Shown: positions 31,998 through 41,128 of the stretch, piece after piece
Layout: each line of letters starts with the position of its first letter
Numbering within the stretch: position 1 is the stretch's first letter
Source: an uncultured Cuneatibacter sp.
Lineage (GTDB): Bacteria > Bacillota > Clostridia > Lachnospirales > Lachnospiraceae
Direction: 5' to 3'
NCBI GenBank assembly: GCA_934234215.1
Contig: CAKQHB010000018.1
Coordinates: 1-60,344, forward strand
Length of the DNA stretch: 60,344 bases
Notes under the pieces: generated by a model
The model's input: the letters and a program-made list of their open reading frames with translations, nothing else
What the model was told of the DNA's origin: nothing
Databases searched by the model: none
Translations under genes and position numbers: made by a program

Positions 31998-33956
31998 TTA
32001 CCTTGCATCAAACAGCTGATAGTAGCTGACGATCCGATAGTTCTGGATCTGCCTCTTCGTTGCATCGTCTGCTTCGCTCAAATCCTGCATGGCATACATG
32101 TTGCCATCCGCATCTTCAAAGATATTTGCAGTGATGACCGGAATGGATTCCTGCAGATTCAGAATGTATTTTTCATACTCCGAAAGCCTGTTTCCCGCTG
32201 CTCTCGCTACATACGCGCCGAGATAATTGGCGCTGAGAACATCGGGAATTTCTTCTGTCTGCTCATAGTTTGTCCAGACCAGATACGGCACCATGTAGCG
32301 TTTCTGCTGTTCTTCCAGTGTACGTTCTTCTTTTGTCTTGCCATCCAGATTCATGATGCAGCTTGCCACAAAATCTGACGGCTGATGATCTCCGAAAAAG
32401 ACGATCATCGTCTTCTGATCAGAATTTTCATACGTCTCGATCAGATCCTGCAGTGCGGAATCCGACTCTTTGATCAGCGTCAGATAATTCTCCGTCGCTT
32501 CTTTTCCCGAAATATCCGTCAGCTTCACCGTCGGCGGGAATCCCTCATAAATCTGACTGTAACCGCCGTGATTCTGCATCGTCACGTTAAAGCTGAATAC
32601 CGGTGTGCCATCGATGCTCTTCTCTGCCACTTTCTCTTCCACCAGCTGATACTGACTCGCATCGCTGACATACTTGCGGATGATCTGCGGCCTCACAAAA
32701 TCCGGACGGAAAAAGCTCTCCGCAAATCCAAGAAACGGATACACTTCATCCCGATCCCAGCCGGATGCGCTGTATGGATGGGAAGTAAACGATGTATATC
32801 CATCGTCTGTAAACTCATCTGCCAGACTGTACACATCCTGATTGATATACTGCTGATATGCCACACTTCCCGCCGGAAGGAATGCCATGCTCTGTCCCGT
32901 CAGAAATTCATACTCGGTATTTGCCGTATTGCCACCGCACACAGACACATACATGTAGCCCTTCTGTACATACTCGGAATCCGCCAGACTGTGATAAAAT
33001 GGCATATAGTCTTCACTCGTCTCAAAATCATGCAGCACCGAAAGATCCGAAAATGCTTCATTCATAACAACGATCACATTGACTCCGCCCTCTGGCAGTT
33101 CTGTAGTCGGATGATTCAGCTCATACTCTGCAGCACCATCCTGCAAAAAGGACTTCGCCGCATCTTCACTGTAGTCCTTCGGCTTCTCCACTCTCAGATA
33201 TTTCAGATTTGTCATGAAACTGATAAAAAAGCCATTATCCCGATAGGTTGCCCACTGGGTAAACAGATTACTGAATGTCAGCAGTTCACCTGTGATAGCA
33301 GTCACACCCATCGCTGCGGTCGTTCCCGCAAGCAGCAGCACGCTGGTAAGCCCGATCACGATCCGCTTCTTCCACACACCTGCGCGGGCGCGATTTTTGG
33401 AGCCGAGAATCATCAACAACAGAAATCCCTGAATCGTCGCCGTCTCCGCCCAGGTGATCGTGAACGTATAGTTGTTCGTCACGCTCAGCGCCACCCGCAC
33501 CGAGAGCAGATCCCACGGCAAAATCGGGGAATCCCGGAACTCCATCGTGTAATAATTCGCCAATCCCACGAACAGGCAGATTGCTGCTCCCACAAAAATC
33601 GCCACGGATGCCCGTTTGCAGAGCGCATACAACAATACAAACAGCAGCAATACTACAAGATAATTTAACAACTGCGGAACGATCGCCATCTCCCACGGAT
33701 GATGCGTGAACAATTCCAGCAAATAAAAAGCAGCAAACGCTGCCGCAAGAAACTCAATCGCCGCCGGAACACCTTTCAGTGAAATCGGCAAAATAAGAAA
33801 CACCACACTGACAACGAGTAACGCCACTGACACCGCAAGTCCAACTCCGGAAATTCCGGAAAACCACATCGTCGCAGCAATCAAACCACAGCTGACTGCC
33901 AAAAGCAGGGCAAGCCACAGCATCCTCTTCTTCTGAAAATGAAACTTCTCTAACAT
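31998..33956 (-). CDS. LtaS-like membrane sulfatase, copy 1
   Basis: A 652-residue protein. Roughly eight N-terminal helices (about 10-225) precede an extracellular alkaline-phosphatase-fold domain. The metal-binding Glu lies in VVMNEAFSD (299), the predicted nucleophile is Thr344 in GGNTANTEYEF, and FFGDHQPSD carries later metal ligands. Enzymes of this family transfer glycerol phosphate from phosphatidylglycerol to build lipoteichoic acid, or modify other surface glycans; the extra helices compared with five in S. aureus LtaS leave the substrate open. A second member lies at 52053-54251. GGAAAGAG precedes the ATG. Confidence 0.85.
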   Translation of the reverse strand: MLEKFHFQKKRMLWLALLLAVSCGLIAATMWFSGISGVGLAVSVALLVVSVVFLILPISLKGVPAAIEFLAAAFAAFYLLELFTHHPWEMAIVPQLLNYLVVLLLFVLLYALCKRASVAIFVGAAICLFVGLANYYTMEFRDSPILPWDLLSVRVALSVTNNYTFTITWAETATIQGFLLLMILGSKNRARAGVWKKRIVIGLTSVLLLAGTTAAMGVTAITGELLTFSNLFTQWATYRDNGFFISFMTNLKYLRVEKPKDYSEDAAKSFLQDGAAEYELNHPTTELPEGGVNVIVVMNEAFSDLSVLHDFETSEDYMPFYHSLADSEYVQKGYMYVSVCGGNTANTEYEFLTGQSMAFLPAGSVAYQQYINQDVYSLADEFTDDGYTSFTSHPYSASGWDRDEVYPFLGFAESFFRPDFVRPQIIRKYVSDASQYQLVEEKVAEKSIDGTPVFSFNVTMQNHGGYSQIYEGFPPTVKLTDISGKEATENYLTLIKESDSALQDLIETYENSDQKTMIVFFGDHQPSDFVASCIMNLDGKTKEERTLEEQQKRYMVPYLVWTNYEQTEEIPDVLSANYLGAYVARAAGNRLSEYEKYILNLQESIPVITANIFEDADGNMYAMQDLSEADDATKRQIQNYRIVSYYQLFDAR

Positions 33957-33999
33957 CTTTTCTCTCTTTCCTGACCCACACAGCCTGATTTTCTGACAG

Positions 34000-34035
34000 A
34001 AAAAGGAGATTGCTGCAGAATCTACAACAATCTCC
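34000..34035 (-). terminator. Terminator of rpsA
   Basis: GGAGATTG (34005-34012) and CAATCTCC (34028-34035) pair perfectly around a 15-nt loop; on the minus strand TTTTT follows. It closes the flavoprotein-cmk-ispH-rpsA transcript, 34 bases after the rpsA stop codon. Confidence 0.87.
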
Positions 34036-34069
34036 CACCTATTTCTCTGTCGTATCCGATCAACCGGAA

Positions 34070-35155
34070 TTATTCAGCGTCAGCCTCTTCGGAAGCTTCT
34101 TCGTTGTTCATCAGAGCCTTCATGCTCAGGCTGATCTTCTTGGTCTCTTCATTGAAGTCTACAACCTGTGCTTCGATCTCCTGACCTACCTTCAGAACAT
34201 CAGAGGGCTTCTCTACGTGCTCCTTGGAGATCTGAGAAACGTGCAGCAGAGCATCAATACCGGTCTCCAGCTCAACAAATGCGCCGAAGTCAGTCATTCT
34301 TGCAACACGACCCTTTACAACATTACCTACTGCATACTTGTCAGCAGCATTTAACCAAGGATTGGTCTCCGGGAACTTCAGGCTCAGTGCGATCTTAGCG
34401 CCATCAATATCCTTGATCAGAACTTCGATCTCTTCACCAGACTTGAATACCTTCTTCGGGTTCTCAACACGGCCCCAGGACATCTCAGAGATGTGCAGCA
34501 GACCGTCAGCGCCGCCCAGATCTACGAAAGCACCGAAATCGGTAACATTCTTAACAATACCCTTTACACGCATACCAGCCTGGATGCGAGCGAACAGCTC
34601 CTTCTGCATCTCAGCCTTCTTAGCAACGATGAGCTGCTTGCAGTCACCGATGATACGACGCTTACGAGGGTTGAACTCAGTCAGAACGAATTCTACTTCC
34701 TGACCAGCGTACTTTTCCAGATTTCTCTCATAGGTATCAGATACCAGGCTTGCAGGGATGAAGATACGAGTATCATCAATCACTACGCTCAGACCGCCAT
34801 TCAGTACCTGAGTTACCGGTGCCTTCAGAACAACCTTCTCATTGAAAGCTTCTTCCAGAAGCTTGCTGCTCTTCTCAGCCTGCAGTCTACGGTAAGACAG
34901 CTGAACCTGACCCTCGCCATCGTTTACCTTTACAACTTTTACTTCCATCTCGTCACCAACGTGAACCAGCTCACGCAGATCAGCAGTGGAATCCGTGGTA
35001 TATTCGTTGCGTGTTACGATACCGTCAGCCTTGTAACCTATATTTAAAATGATTTCATCCTCTTTAACGTCAATTACGGTACCAGTTACGACTTCACCAG
35101 CGGAAATGGTCTTTAAAGATCCTTCTAACAATTGTTCAAAACTTAATTCTGACAT
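34070..35155 (-). CDS. rpsA: Ribosomal protein S1-like protein, four S1 domains
   Basis: A 361-residue RNA-binding protein with four S1 (OB-fold) repeats at about 22-95, 108-176, 194-262 and 279-350; the last two carry the classic NVTDFGAFVDL / MTDFGAFVEL and GLLHISEMS / ALLHVSQIS strands. Gram-positive S1 homologues of this length help translation initiation or have other RNA roles. The start lies after GGAGG (9-base gap) and 20 bases inside ispH, out of frame with it. In several clostridia the two are a single fused protein. Confidence 0.93.
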   Translation of the reverse strand: MSELSFEQLLEGSLKTISAGEVVTGTVIDVKEDEIILNIGYKADGIVTRNEYTTDSTADLRELVHVGDEMEVKVVKVNDGEGQVQLSYRRLQAEKSSKLLEEAFNEKVVLKAPVTQVLNGGLSVVIDDTRIFIPASLVSDTYERNLEKYAGQEVEFVLTEFNPRKRRIIGDCKQLIVAKKAEMQKELFARIQAGMRVKGIVKNVTDFGAFVDLGGADGLLHISEMSWGRVENPKKVFKSGEEIEVLIKDIDGAKIALSLKFPETNPWLNAADKYAVGNVVKGRVARMTDFGAFVELETGIDALLHVSQISKEHVEKPSDVLKVGQEIEAQVVDFNEETKKISLSMKALMNNEEASEEADAE

Positions 35156-35984
35156 AGGTTTGAACCTCCTCAATTATATTCTTTGGGGTAGACGCCCCTG
35201 CGGTAATGCCAAGTCGCGACACGGTACTCAGCCATTCGTCCGATAAGTCTTTTACCGTCTGTATGTAAATGGTATTATCGCATTCTGTCTTGCATATTTC
35301 AAACAGCTTCTGGGTATTGGAACTGCTCTTTCCCCCGATTACAATCATCCCATCTCCCTGAGCCGCAATTTGCCTTGCTTCCGATTGTCTCTCGGATGTC
35401 GCATTGCAAATCGTGTTCAAAACATTTATATCATAACCCTTTTTTAAAAATATTTCAATAACATCTTGAAATTTTTTGTAAGTAAATGTCGTCTGGCAGA
35501 CAACAGATACCGGGATTCCGGGCGAAAGCACTGTTTTTTCTGCTTCTTCGGGGTTTGAAACAACAACAGCGCCCTTCGGGCACCATCCTACAATGCCTTC
35601 CACCTCCGGATGGGAGGGATTTCCGACAATGACGATCTGGCGTCCCAGATCCGTCTCCTGTCTGACCAGTCTGTGAATCTTCTTCACAAAGGGACATGTC
35701 GCATCCAGCACTCGCGCACCGGACTGCTCCAGCTGATCCATCACCGCTTTCGTCACACCGTGGGAACGGATGATTACCGTTGCACCATTCTCCTCTGGAA
35801 CAGTGCCTTCCTGCAGCACGCGCACACCACGCGACTCTAAGTCCCGCACGACCTCTTCATTATGAATGATCGGTCCATAGGTGTAAATCGGTCCGGATGC
35901 CTCTCTGATCTGGTCATACACCATCTTGACTGCCCGCTCTACACCAAAGCAAAAGCCTGCAGTCTTTGCAACTCTTATTTCCAA
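35136..35984 (-). CDS. ispH: 4-hydroxy-3-methylbut-2-enyl diphosphate reductase (IspH)
   Basis: A 282-residue iron-sulfur enzyme making IPP and DMAPP in the last step of the MEP isoprenoid pathway. The three cluster cysteines are Cys12 (GFCFGV), Cys97 (DATCPFV) and Cys193 (TICNAT); the substrate histidines are near 41, 75 and 125. Start is TTG with GGAG 6 bases upstream, matching the typical MEIRVAKTAGFCFGV N-terminus. It overlaps rpsA by 20 bases and follows cmk after 27 bases. Confidence 0.96.
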   Translation of the reverse strand: MEIRVAKTAGFCFGVERAVKMVYDQIREASGPIYTYGPIIHNEEVVRDLESRGVRVLQEGTVPEENGATVIIRSHGVTKAVMDQLEQSGARVLDATCPFVKKIHRLVRQETDLGRQIVIVGNPSHPEVEGIVGWCPKGAVVVSNPEEAEKTVLSPGIPVSVVCQTTFTYKKFQDVIEIFLKKGYDINVLNTICNATSERQSEARQIAAQGDGMIVIGGKSSSNTQKLFEICKTECDNTIYIQTVKDLSDEWLSTVSRLGITAGASTPKNIIEEVQTYVRIKF

Positions 35985-36011
35985 TCCAGTCTCCTGTCTT
36001 CGTCTGACTGC

Positions 36012-36680
36012 TCAGTGAACTGCTTCGTTTGCCAGTTCTACGATCCGGTCTGCAACTTCTTCGATCGTCATATAAGAGGAATCGACTTCGATCGCATCCT
36101 CTGCTTTTCGCAAAGGAGAAATCGCTCTCGTCATATCCTGATGATCTCTTGCAGCCATATCAGACTCTACCTCCGCTATTGTACACGAAACATGCTTTTC
36201 TGTCAATTCAAGAAATCTTCTCTGAGCACGAATTTTTAAATCTGCAGTCAAAAATACTTTTAATTCTGCGTTTGGCAGAACGGTCGTGCCAATATCGCGG
36301 CCGTCCATGATCACACTCTGGTTTTCTGCCAGATCTCTCTGCAGCTGCAGCAGATGTGCGCGGACACCCGGATAGGAAGATGTCTGAGATGCCATCTTTC
36401 CGGCTTCCTCTGTTCGAATGTACGGGGTTACATTCTCTCCATTCAGCAACACCTGCTGTGCTCCATCCTGAAAAGCAATGGATACCAGTGCATCTTTGCA
36501 TGCTGCTTCTACGGCAGCTTGGTCAGAACCGGGAATTTCCTGTCTGGAAAAATACAGTCCCAGCGCACGGTACATTGCTCCTGTATCTACATATACTATA
36601 GAGAGCTTTTTTGCAACCATCTTCGCAATCGTGCTTTTTCCTGCTCCGGCAGGACCATCTAACGCAATTCGTATCTTCAT
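36012..36680 (-). CDS. cmk: Cytidylate kinase
   Basis: A 222-residue enzyme phosphorylating CMP and dCMP to the diphosphates in pyrimidine nucleotide metabolism. P-loop GPAGAGKST (9-17), the CMP-binding DTGAMYRAL and the DGRDIGT segment are visible; C-terminal DSSYMTIEEVADRI is also typical. GAGG with a 6-base gap precedes the ATG. Located in the conserved Clostridia order cmk-ispH-rpsA, here preceded by the flavoprotein gene. Confidence 0.96.
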   Translation of the reverse strand: MKIRIALDGPAGAGKSTIAKMVAKKLSIVYVDTGAMYRALGLYFSRQEIPGSDQAAVEAACKDALVSIAFQDGAQQVLLNGENVTPYIRTEEAGKMASQTSSYPGVRAHLLQLQRDLAENQSVIMDGRDIGTTVLPNAELKVFLTADLKIRAQRRFLELTEKHVSCTIAEVESDMAARDHQDMTRAISPLRKAEDAIEVDSSYMTIEEVADRIVELANEAVH

Positions 36681-36721
36681 TATTAACCTCGCTTCGAACT
36701 TTTATTCTTTTTTACAACAAA

Positions 36722-37996
36722 TCATGCATTTTTCGCAGCTGATGCTGCTTCCGCTGCGGCTTTTCCGGCTGCCCAGCCAGTAGACCATGCGATCTGCAAA
36801 TTAAATCCGCCAGTCATCGCATCCAGATCCAACACTTCCCCGGCAAAATATAAGCCAGGTGTCTTCTTGGACTCCATCGAAGCCGGTGCGATCTCCTTTG
36901 TGGCGATACCGCCCTGTGTGATGATCGCCTCCTGATAGCTGCGAGGACCAATCACATGCAGACGGAAGTCTTTCATTTTTGTGATCAGATTGTCCCGCTC
37001 TTCTCTGGAAATCTCCGCAACCTTTTTGTCCGGAGAGATCCCGCTGACTTCCACCATAACGGGTATCAAGCTGGACGGGAATAAATGCACAAGAGCATTT
37101 TTGAACTGTTTGCTGTGGAACTGCTCAAATTCGCGCTGTAATCTCAGTTCCAGCTGCTGTCTGGATAGTGCCGGCTTCAGATCGATCGAAACCTCCAGAT
37201 CTTTTGTTTTGGCATTTCTCAGATAGCTTGATGCAGAAAGAACAAGCGGACCGCTGATTCCGAAATGCGTGAACAGCATTTCGCCAAAGCCCTGATACAG
37301 TTCTTTCTTGCCATCATATAAGGTCAGTGTCACATTTTTCAGAGCCAAGCCCTGCATGTCTTTGCAGAACTGCTCCTTGATATTCAGCGGAACAAGTCCC
37401 GGTGTCTGCGGAATCACTGTATGTCCCGCCTGCTCACCGAACCGGTACCCATCTCCGGTAGAACCGGTAGACGGGTAGGAAATACCACCAGTGCAGACGA
37501 TCACGGCATCTGCCCGAAGCTCCACTGGCTGTGCCGATGCCATTTTCACAGAGCGAACCACAACACCGGTGCAGCTTCCCGCTTCCAAAATCAGCCGTTC
37601 TACCCGCTGGTGAAGTCTGACCTGCACACCCAGTCTGCTCATCTGACGCTCCAGTGTACGGATCACATCGGAGGACTTATCCGAAGCCGGGAAAACACGC
37701 TCTCCCCGCTCCACTTTCAATTCCAGTCCCCATTTTGCGAACCAGTCCATCACATCATAATTTTGACACTGATAATAGGAGCTGTATAAAAAGCGGGCAT
37801 TCCGAACAATGTTGGCGAATACCGTCTCCTGATCTGCACTGTTTGTCACATTGCAGCGACCTTTTCCGGTGATGAAAACTTTCTTTCCAAGTTTCTCATT
37901 TTGCTCCAGCAGGGTAACCTTCTGCCCTTCTTCTGCTGCTGCGATCGCAGCCATCATGCCGGCAGCTCCACCGCCAACAATTATTACATTTCCCAT
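36722..37996 (-). CDS. HI0933/YhiN-family flavoprotein
   Basis: A 424-residue putative FAD-binding oxidoreductase. The dinucleotide loop is VIIVGGGAAGMMAAIAAAEEG at the N-terminus, followed by KLGKKVFITGKGRCNVTN, the family hallmark; the C-terminal FAD contact is LYFAGEVLDLDAMTGGFNLQIAWSTG. The physiological reaction is unknown; the relatives are annotated as aminoacetone-oxidase-like or NAD(P)/FAD-dependent oxidoreductases without proof. The ATG at 37996 has AGGAG 12 bases away; a TTG 24 bases upstream is possible. It probably heads the transcript to cmk-ispH-rpsA, 41 bases ahead of cmk. Confidence 0.9.
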   Translation of the reverse strand: MGNVIIVGGGAAGMMAAIAAAEEGQKVTLLEQNEKLGKKVFITGKGRCNVTNSADQETVFANIVRNARFLYSSYYQCQNYDVMDWFAKWGLELKVERGERVFPASDKSSDVIRTLERQMSRLGVQVRLHQRVERLILEAGSCTGVVVRSVKMASAQPVELRADAVIVCTGGISYPSTGSTGDGYRFGEQAGHTVIPQTPGLVPLNIKEQFCKDMQGLALKNVTLTLYDGKKELYQGFGEMLFTHFGISGPLVLSASSYLRNAKTKDLEVSIDLKPALSRQQLELRLQREFEQFHSKQFKNALVHLFPSSLIPVMVEVSGISPDKKVAEISREERDNLITKMKDFRLHVIGPRSYQEAIITQGGIATKEIAPASMESKKTPGLYFAGEVLDLDAMTGGFNLQIAWSTGWAAGKAAAEAASAAKNA

Positions 37997-38027
37997 TCTT
38001 TCTGTCTTCTCCTCTTTCAACGCAGGG

Positions 38028-38066
38028 AAAACCTGTGCATGTCCCGAAGGACATGCACAGGTTTTT
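38028..38066. terminator. Terminator after the decarboxylase operon
   Basis: ACCTGTGCATGTCC (38031-38044) and GGACATGCACAGGT (38049-38062) make a perfect 14-bp stem with a 4-nt loop. Short T-runs occur on both sides: TTTCC in the minus direction and TTTTTC in the plus direction. It ends the operon whose last gene is the carboxyltransferase at 38091. Confidence 0.87.
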
Positions 38067-38090
38067 CTTATCTGCCTATTCCGTTTTTCA

Positions 38091-39503
38091 TTATACCGGA
38101 TAAGATTTGTTCTTGGTATCAGCAGTTGCAGGATCTACCTTTGTCTGCTGTGCCTCACGATACTTGAAGAAATCAACAGCTACGTTCGGGAACAGAGCAT
38201 AAGTCAGAACGTCCTCATCCTGCTGCTTGTACTGAGCCATCTCCTTCTCCATCTTCGGCAGCTGCGGCTCGATCAGATCTGCAGGTCTGCAGGTGATCGG
38301 GGTAGCATCGCCGATAACCTTCTTCTGTACTTCCGGATTGAAAGGCTTTACAGTCTGTCCGAACTCACCGGATAACAGCTTCTTGGATTCCTTGGTAACC
38401 ATCTTGTAACGCTCGCCAGCCAGTACGTTCAGAACTGCCTGCGTACCTACGATCTGAGAAGACGGAGTTACAAGCGGCGGCTCACCAAAGTCTTTTCTTA
38501 CACGCGGAACTTCTTCCAGTACCTGATAATACTTGTCTTCCTGACCAGCTTCCTTCAGCTGAGATACCAGATTGGACAGCATACCGCCGGGAACCTGATA
38601 CTGCAGGGTCTTGATGTTTACGCCCAGTACCTTCGGGTTCATCAGACCACTTGCCAGAGCTTCCTCACGCAGAGGACGGAAGTAATCAGCGATCTCAGCC
38701 AGCAGAGTCATATCCAGACCAGTGTCATACTGAGTGCCCTTGAAGGTCTCAACCATAACTTCGGTAGCAGGCTGGGAAGTACCCAGTGCGAACGGAGACA
38801 TAGCGGTATCAATGATATCGCAGCCTGCTTCTACTGCCTTCATGTATGTCATGGAAGCTACACCGGAAGTGTAGTGAGTATGCAGGTCGATCGGGATCTC
38901 AACGGTTTCCTTCAGAGCGGTTACCAGCTCGGTAGCCTTGTAAGGAGTCAGCAGACCAGCCATATCCTTGATACAGATGGAGTTTGCACCCATATCTTCG
39001 ATCTCTTTTGCAATGTTCTTCCAGTAATCCAGAGTATAAGCATCACCCAGAGTATAGCACAGAGCAACCTGAGCATGACCCTTTTCCTTGTTTGCTGCCT
39101 TAACTGCAGTCTGCAGGTTACGAATATCGTTCAAGCAGTCGAAAATACGGATGATATCAATACCGTTTGCGATGGACTTCTGTACGAAGTACTCTACTAC
39201 ATCATCTGCATAGTGGTTGTAACCCAGAATGTTCTGGCCACGGAACAGCATCTGCAGCTTTGTGTTCTTGAAGCCGTCACGCAGCTTACGCAGTCTTTCC
39301 CACGGATCTTCCTTCAGGAAACGCAGGGAAGCATCGAAAGTAGCACCGCCCCAGCACTCTACGGAGTGGTAGCCAACCTTATCCATCTTATCAATAATCG
39401 GCAGCATCTGCTCTGTCGTCATACGAGTTGCGATCAGAGACTGATGTGCGTCACGGAGTACAGTCTCCGTAATCTTTAAAGGCTTTTTCACCATTTCAGA
39501 CAT
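38091..39503 (-). CDS. oadA: Oxaloacetate decarboxylase alpha / transcarboxylase 5S-type carboxyltransferase
   Basis: A 470-residue carboxyltransferase of the pyruvate/oxaloacetate type. The TIM-barrel start KITETVLRDAHQSLIATRM contains the metal-site Asp, then CWGGATFDASLRFL and the carbamylated-lysine region SICIKDMAGLLTP, with metal-binding DLHTHYTSG. The C-terminal conserved domain follows (about 310-460). Unlike many OadA proteins it has no biotin domain; the carrier is encoded separately at 40688. Expected reaction: transfer of the carboxyl of oxaloacetate to biotin, giving pyruvate, or the reverse. AAGGAGG lies before the ATG. Confidence 0.92.
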   Translation of the reverse strand: MSEMVKKPLKITETVLRDAHQSLIATRMTTEQMLPIIDKMDKVGYHSVECWGGATFDASLRFLKEDPWERLRKLRDGFKNTKLQMLFRGQNILGYNHYADDVVEYFVQKSIANGIDIIRIFDCLNDIRNLQTAVKAANKEKGHAQVALCYTLGDAYTLDYWKNIAKEIEDMGANSICIKDMAGLLTPYKATELVTALKETVEIPIDLHTHYTSGVASMTYMKAVEAGCDIIDTAMSPFALGTSQPATEVMVETFKGTQYDTGLDMTLLAEIADYFRPLREEALASGLMNPKVLGVNIKTLQYQVPGGMLSNLVSQLKEAGQEDKYYQVLEEVPRVRKDFGEPPLVTPSSQIVGTQAVLNVLAGERYKMVTKESKKLLSGEFGQTVKPFNPEVQKKVIGDATPITCRPADLIEPQLPKMEKEMAQYKQQDEDVLTYALFPNVAVDFFKYREAQQTKVDPATADTKNKSYPV

Positions 39504-39518
39504 CTTAGATCCTCCTTA

Positions 39519-40649
39519 TTATTTAACACCGAAAATAGCCATGAATGTACCAGCTGCTACTGCAGTACCGATAACACCGGCAACGTTCGGTCCCATTGCA
39601 TGCATCAGCAGGAAGTTTGTCGGATCTGCTTCCGAACCAACCTTCTGAGATACACGTGCTGCCATAGGAACTGCGGATACACCTGCAGAACCGATCAGCG
39701 GGTTTACCTTACCATGAGTCAGCTTGCACATCAGCTTACCAAACAGAACACCAGCTGCGGTACCGATTGCGAATGCAATCAGACCCAGAGCAACGATCTT
39801 TAAAGTATCCAGATTCAGGAATGCCTCTGCACTGGTAGTAGCACCTACGGAAGTACCCAGCAGGATAACTACGATGTACATCATCGCGTTGGAAGCGGTC
39901 TCCTGCAGCTGCTTTACAACGCCGCTCTCACGGAACAGGTTACCAAGCATCAGCATACCTACCAGAGGAGCTGTGGTCGGCAGAATTGCAACTACAACCA
40001 GAGTAACGATGATTGGGAACAGGATCTTCTCCAGCTTGGATACCGGACGCAGCTGCTCCATCTTGATCTTTCTCTCTTTCTCGGTGGTCAGCAGCTTCAT
40101 AATCGGAGGCTGGATGATCGGAACGAGGGACATGTAAGAGTAAGCGGCAACGGCGATCGGACCCATCAGGGATGTCTGACCCAGTTTACCAGCCAGGAAA
40201 ATGGAGGTAGGACCGTCAGCACCACCGATGATGGAGATAGCTGCTGCTGCCTTGTCACCAAATCCCATAGCGATAGCTGCAAAGTAAGCTGCGAAAATAC
40301 CAAACTGAGCAGCAGCACCGAGGATAAAGCTCTTCGGGTTTGCGATCAGAGGACCGAAGTCCGTCATTGCACCGACACCCATGAAAATCAGGGACGGCAG
40401 AATGGACCATTCGTCCAGTTTGAAGAAAAACCACAGTAAACCATTTTCCTGCATAATCGGAGGATACAGGTTTACCAGTAACATACCAAAGGAAATCGGG
40501 AGCAGCAGAAGCGGCTCATATCCCTTGCCGATTGCCAGGTAAAGGAATACGCAGGCAACGACAATCATGATCAGGTTTCCGACGGTTAAGCCGGAACAGA
40601 AGGCGGTCTGCTGAATCAGATTTCCCAATACTTCTGTAACATAACTCAT
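39519..40649 (-). CDS. oadB: Sodium-translocating decarboxylase beta subunit
   Basis: A 376-residue polytopic membrane subunit that decarboxylates carboxybiotin and couples this to Na+ export. Family segments are MGVGAMTDFGPLIANPKSFILGAAAQFG with the key Asp, IIGGADGPTSIFLAGKL, and the C-terminal LIGSAGVSAVPMAARVSQ and LLMHAMGPNVAGVIGTAVAAG. Length is standard for the GcdB/OadB/MmdB family; sequence does not separate these. AGGAGG precedes the ATG. Lies 15 bases upstream of the OadA-type gene. Confidence 0.94.
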   Translation of the reverse strand: MSYVTEVLGNLIQQTAFCSGLTVGNLIMIVVACVFLYLAIGKGYEPLLLLPISFGMLLVNLYPPIMQENGLLWFFFKLDEWSILPSLIFMGVGAMTDFGPLIANPKSFILGAAAQFGIFAAYFAAIAMGFGDKAAAAISIIGGADGPTSIFLAGKLGQTSLMGPIAVAAYSYMSLVPIIQPPIMKLLTTEKERKIKMEQLRPVSKLEKILFPIIVTLVVVAILPTTAPLVGMLMLGNLFRESGVVKQLQETASNAMMYIVVILLGTSVGATTSAEAFLNLDTLKIVALGLIAFAIGTAAGVLFGKLMCKLTHGKVNPLIGSAGVSAVPMAARVSQKVGSEADPTNFLLMHAMGPNVAGVIGTAVAAGTFMAIFGVK

Positions 40650-40687
40650 TTTATGACCTCCTGTCAGTCTTGAGTGGAAAAATCTGA

Positions 40688-41056
40688 TTAGTTCAGGGTA
40701 GCCAGTACGTCACCAGCCTCAACAGAGGTACCAGCTGCAACAGTGCTTGCTACAGTACCGTCCTGAGGAGCAACGATCTCGTTTTCCATCTTCATAGCTT
40801 CCAGGATCAGGATAACCTCGCCCTTCTTTACAGCCTGTCCAGCATTAGCCTTTACGGACAGAACCTTACCAGGCATAGGAGCATTTACCTTTACAGCGCC
40901 AGCTGCTGCAGCGGGAGCTGCTGCCTTCGGAGCTGCAGGTGCAGCCTTGGGAGCTGCCTTCGGAGCTGCTGCAGGTGCAGTTGCAGCGCCGGTGGTGCCT
41001 TCTTCAACAGTTACTTCGTATGCAACGCCATTCACGGTGATTGTATAGTTCTTCAT
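40688..41056 (-). CDS. Biotin carrier protein of the decarboxylase
   Basis: A 122-residue biotinyl carrier. The biotinylated Lys89 lies in LEAMKMENEI; an Ala/Pro/Lys-rich flexible hinge (about 24-54) joins a short N-terminal part to the C-terminal beta-barrel. It should shuttle the carboxyl between the carboxyltransferase(s) and the membrane beta subunit. GGAGG with an 8-base gap precedes the chosen ATG. It lies between the gamma-like and beta subunit genes. Confidence 0.95.
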   Translation of the reverse strand: MKNYTITVNGVAYEVTVEEGTTGAATAPAAAPKAAPKAAPAAPKAAAPAAAAGAVKVNAPMPGKVLSVKANAGQAVKKGEVILILEAMKMENEIVAPQDGTVASTVAAGTSVEAGDVLATLN

Positions 41057-41128
41057 TATTGATTCCTCCATCTCTGCCGCACTTTTGCGACAGTCATTTT
41101 AACTTCACAATAATCTCTTTTCAGATAA

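Noticed and set aside
32385..33668. Open frame of 427 codons on the plus strand
   Set aside because: Lies wholly opposite the LtaS-like gene, rich in His, Arg, Ile and Leu as antisense frames are, and shows no domain.
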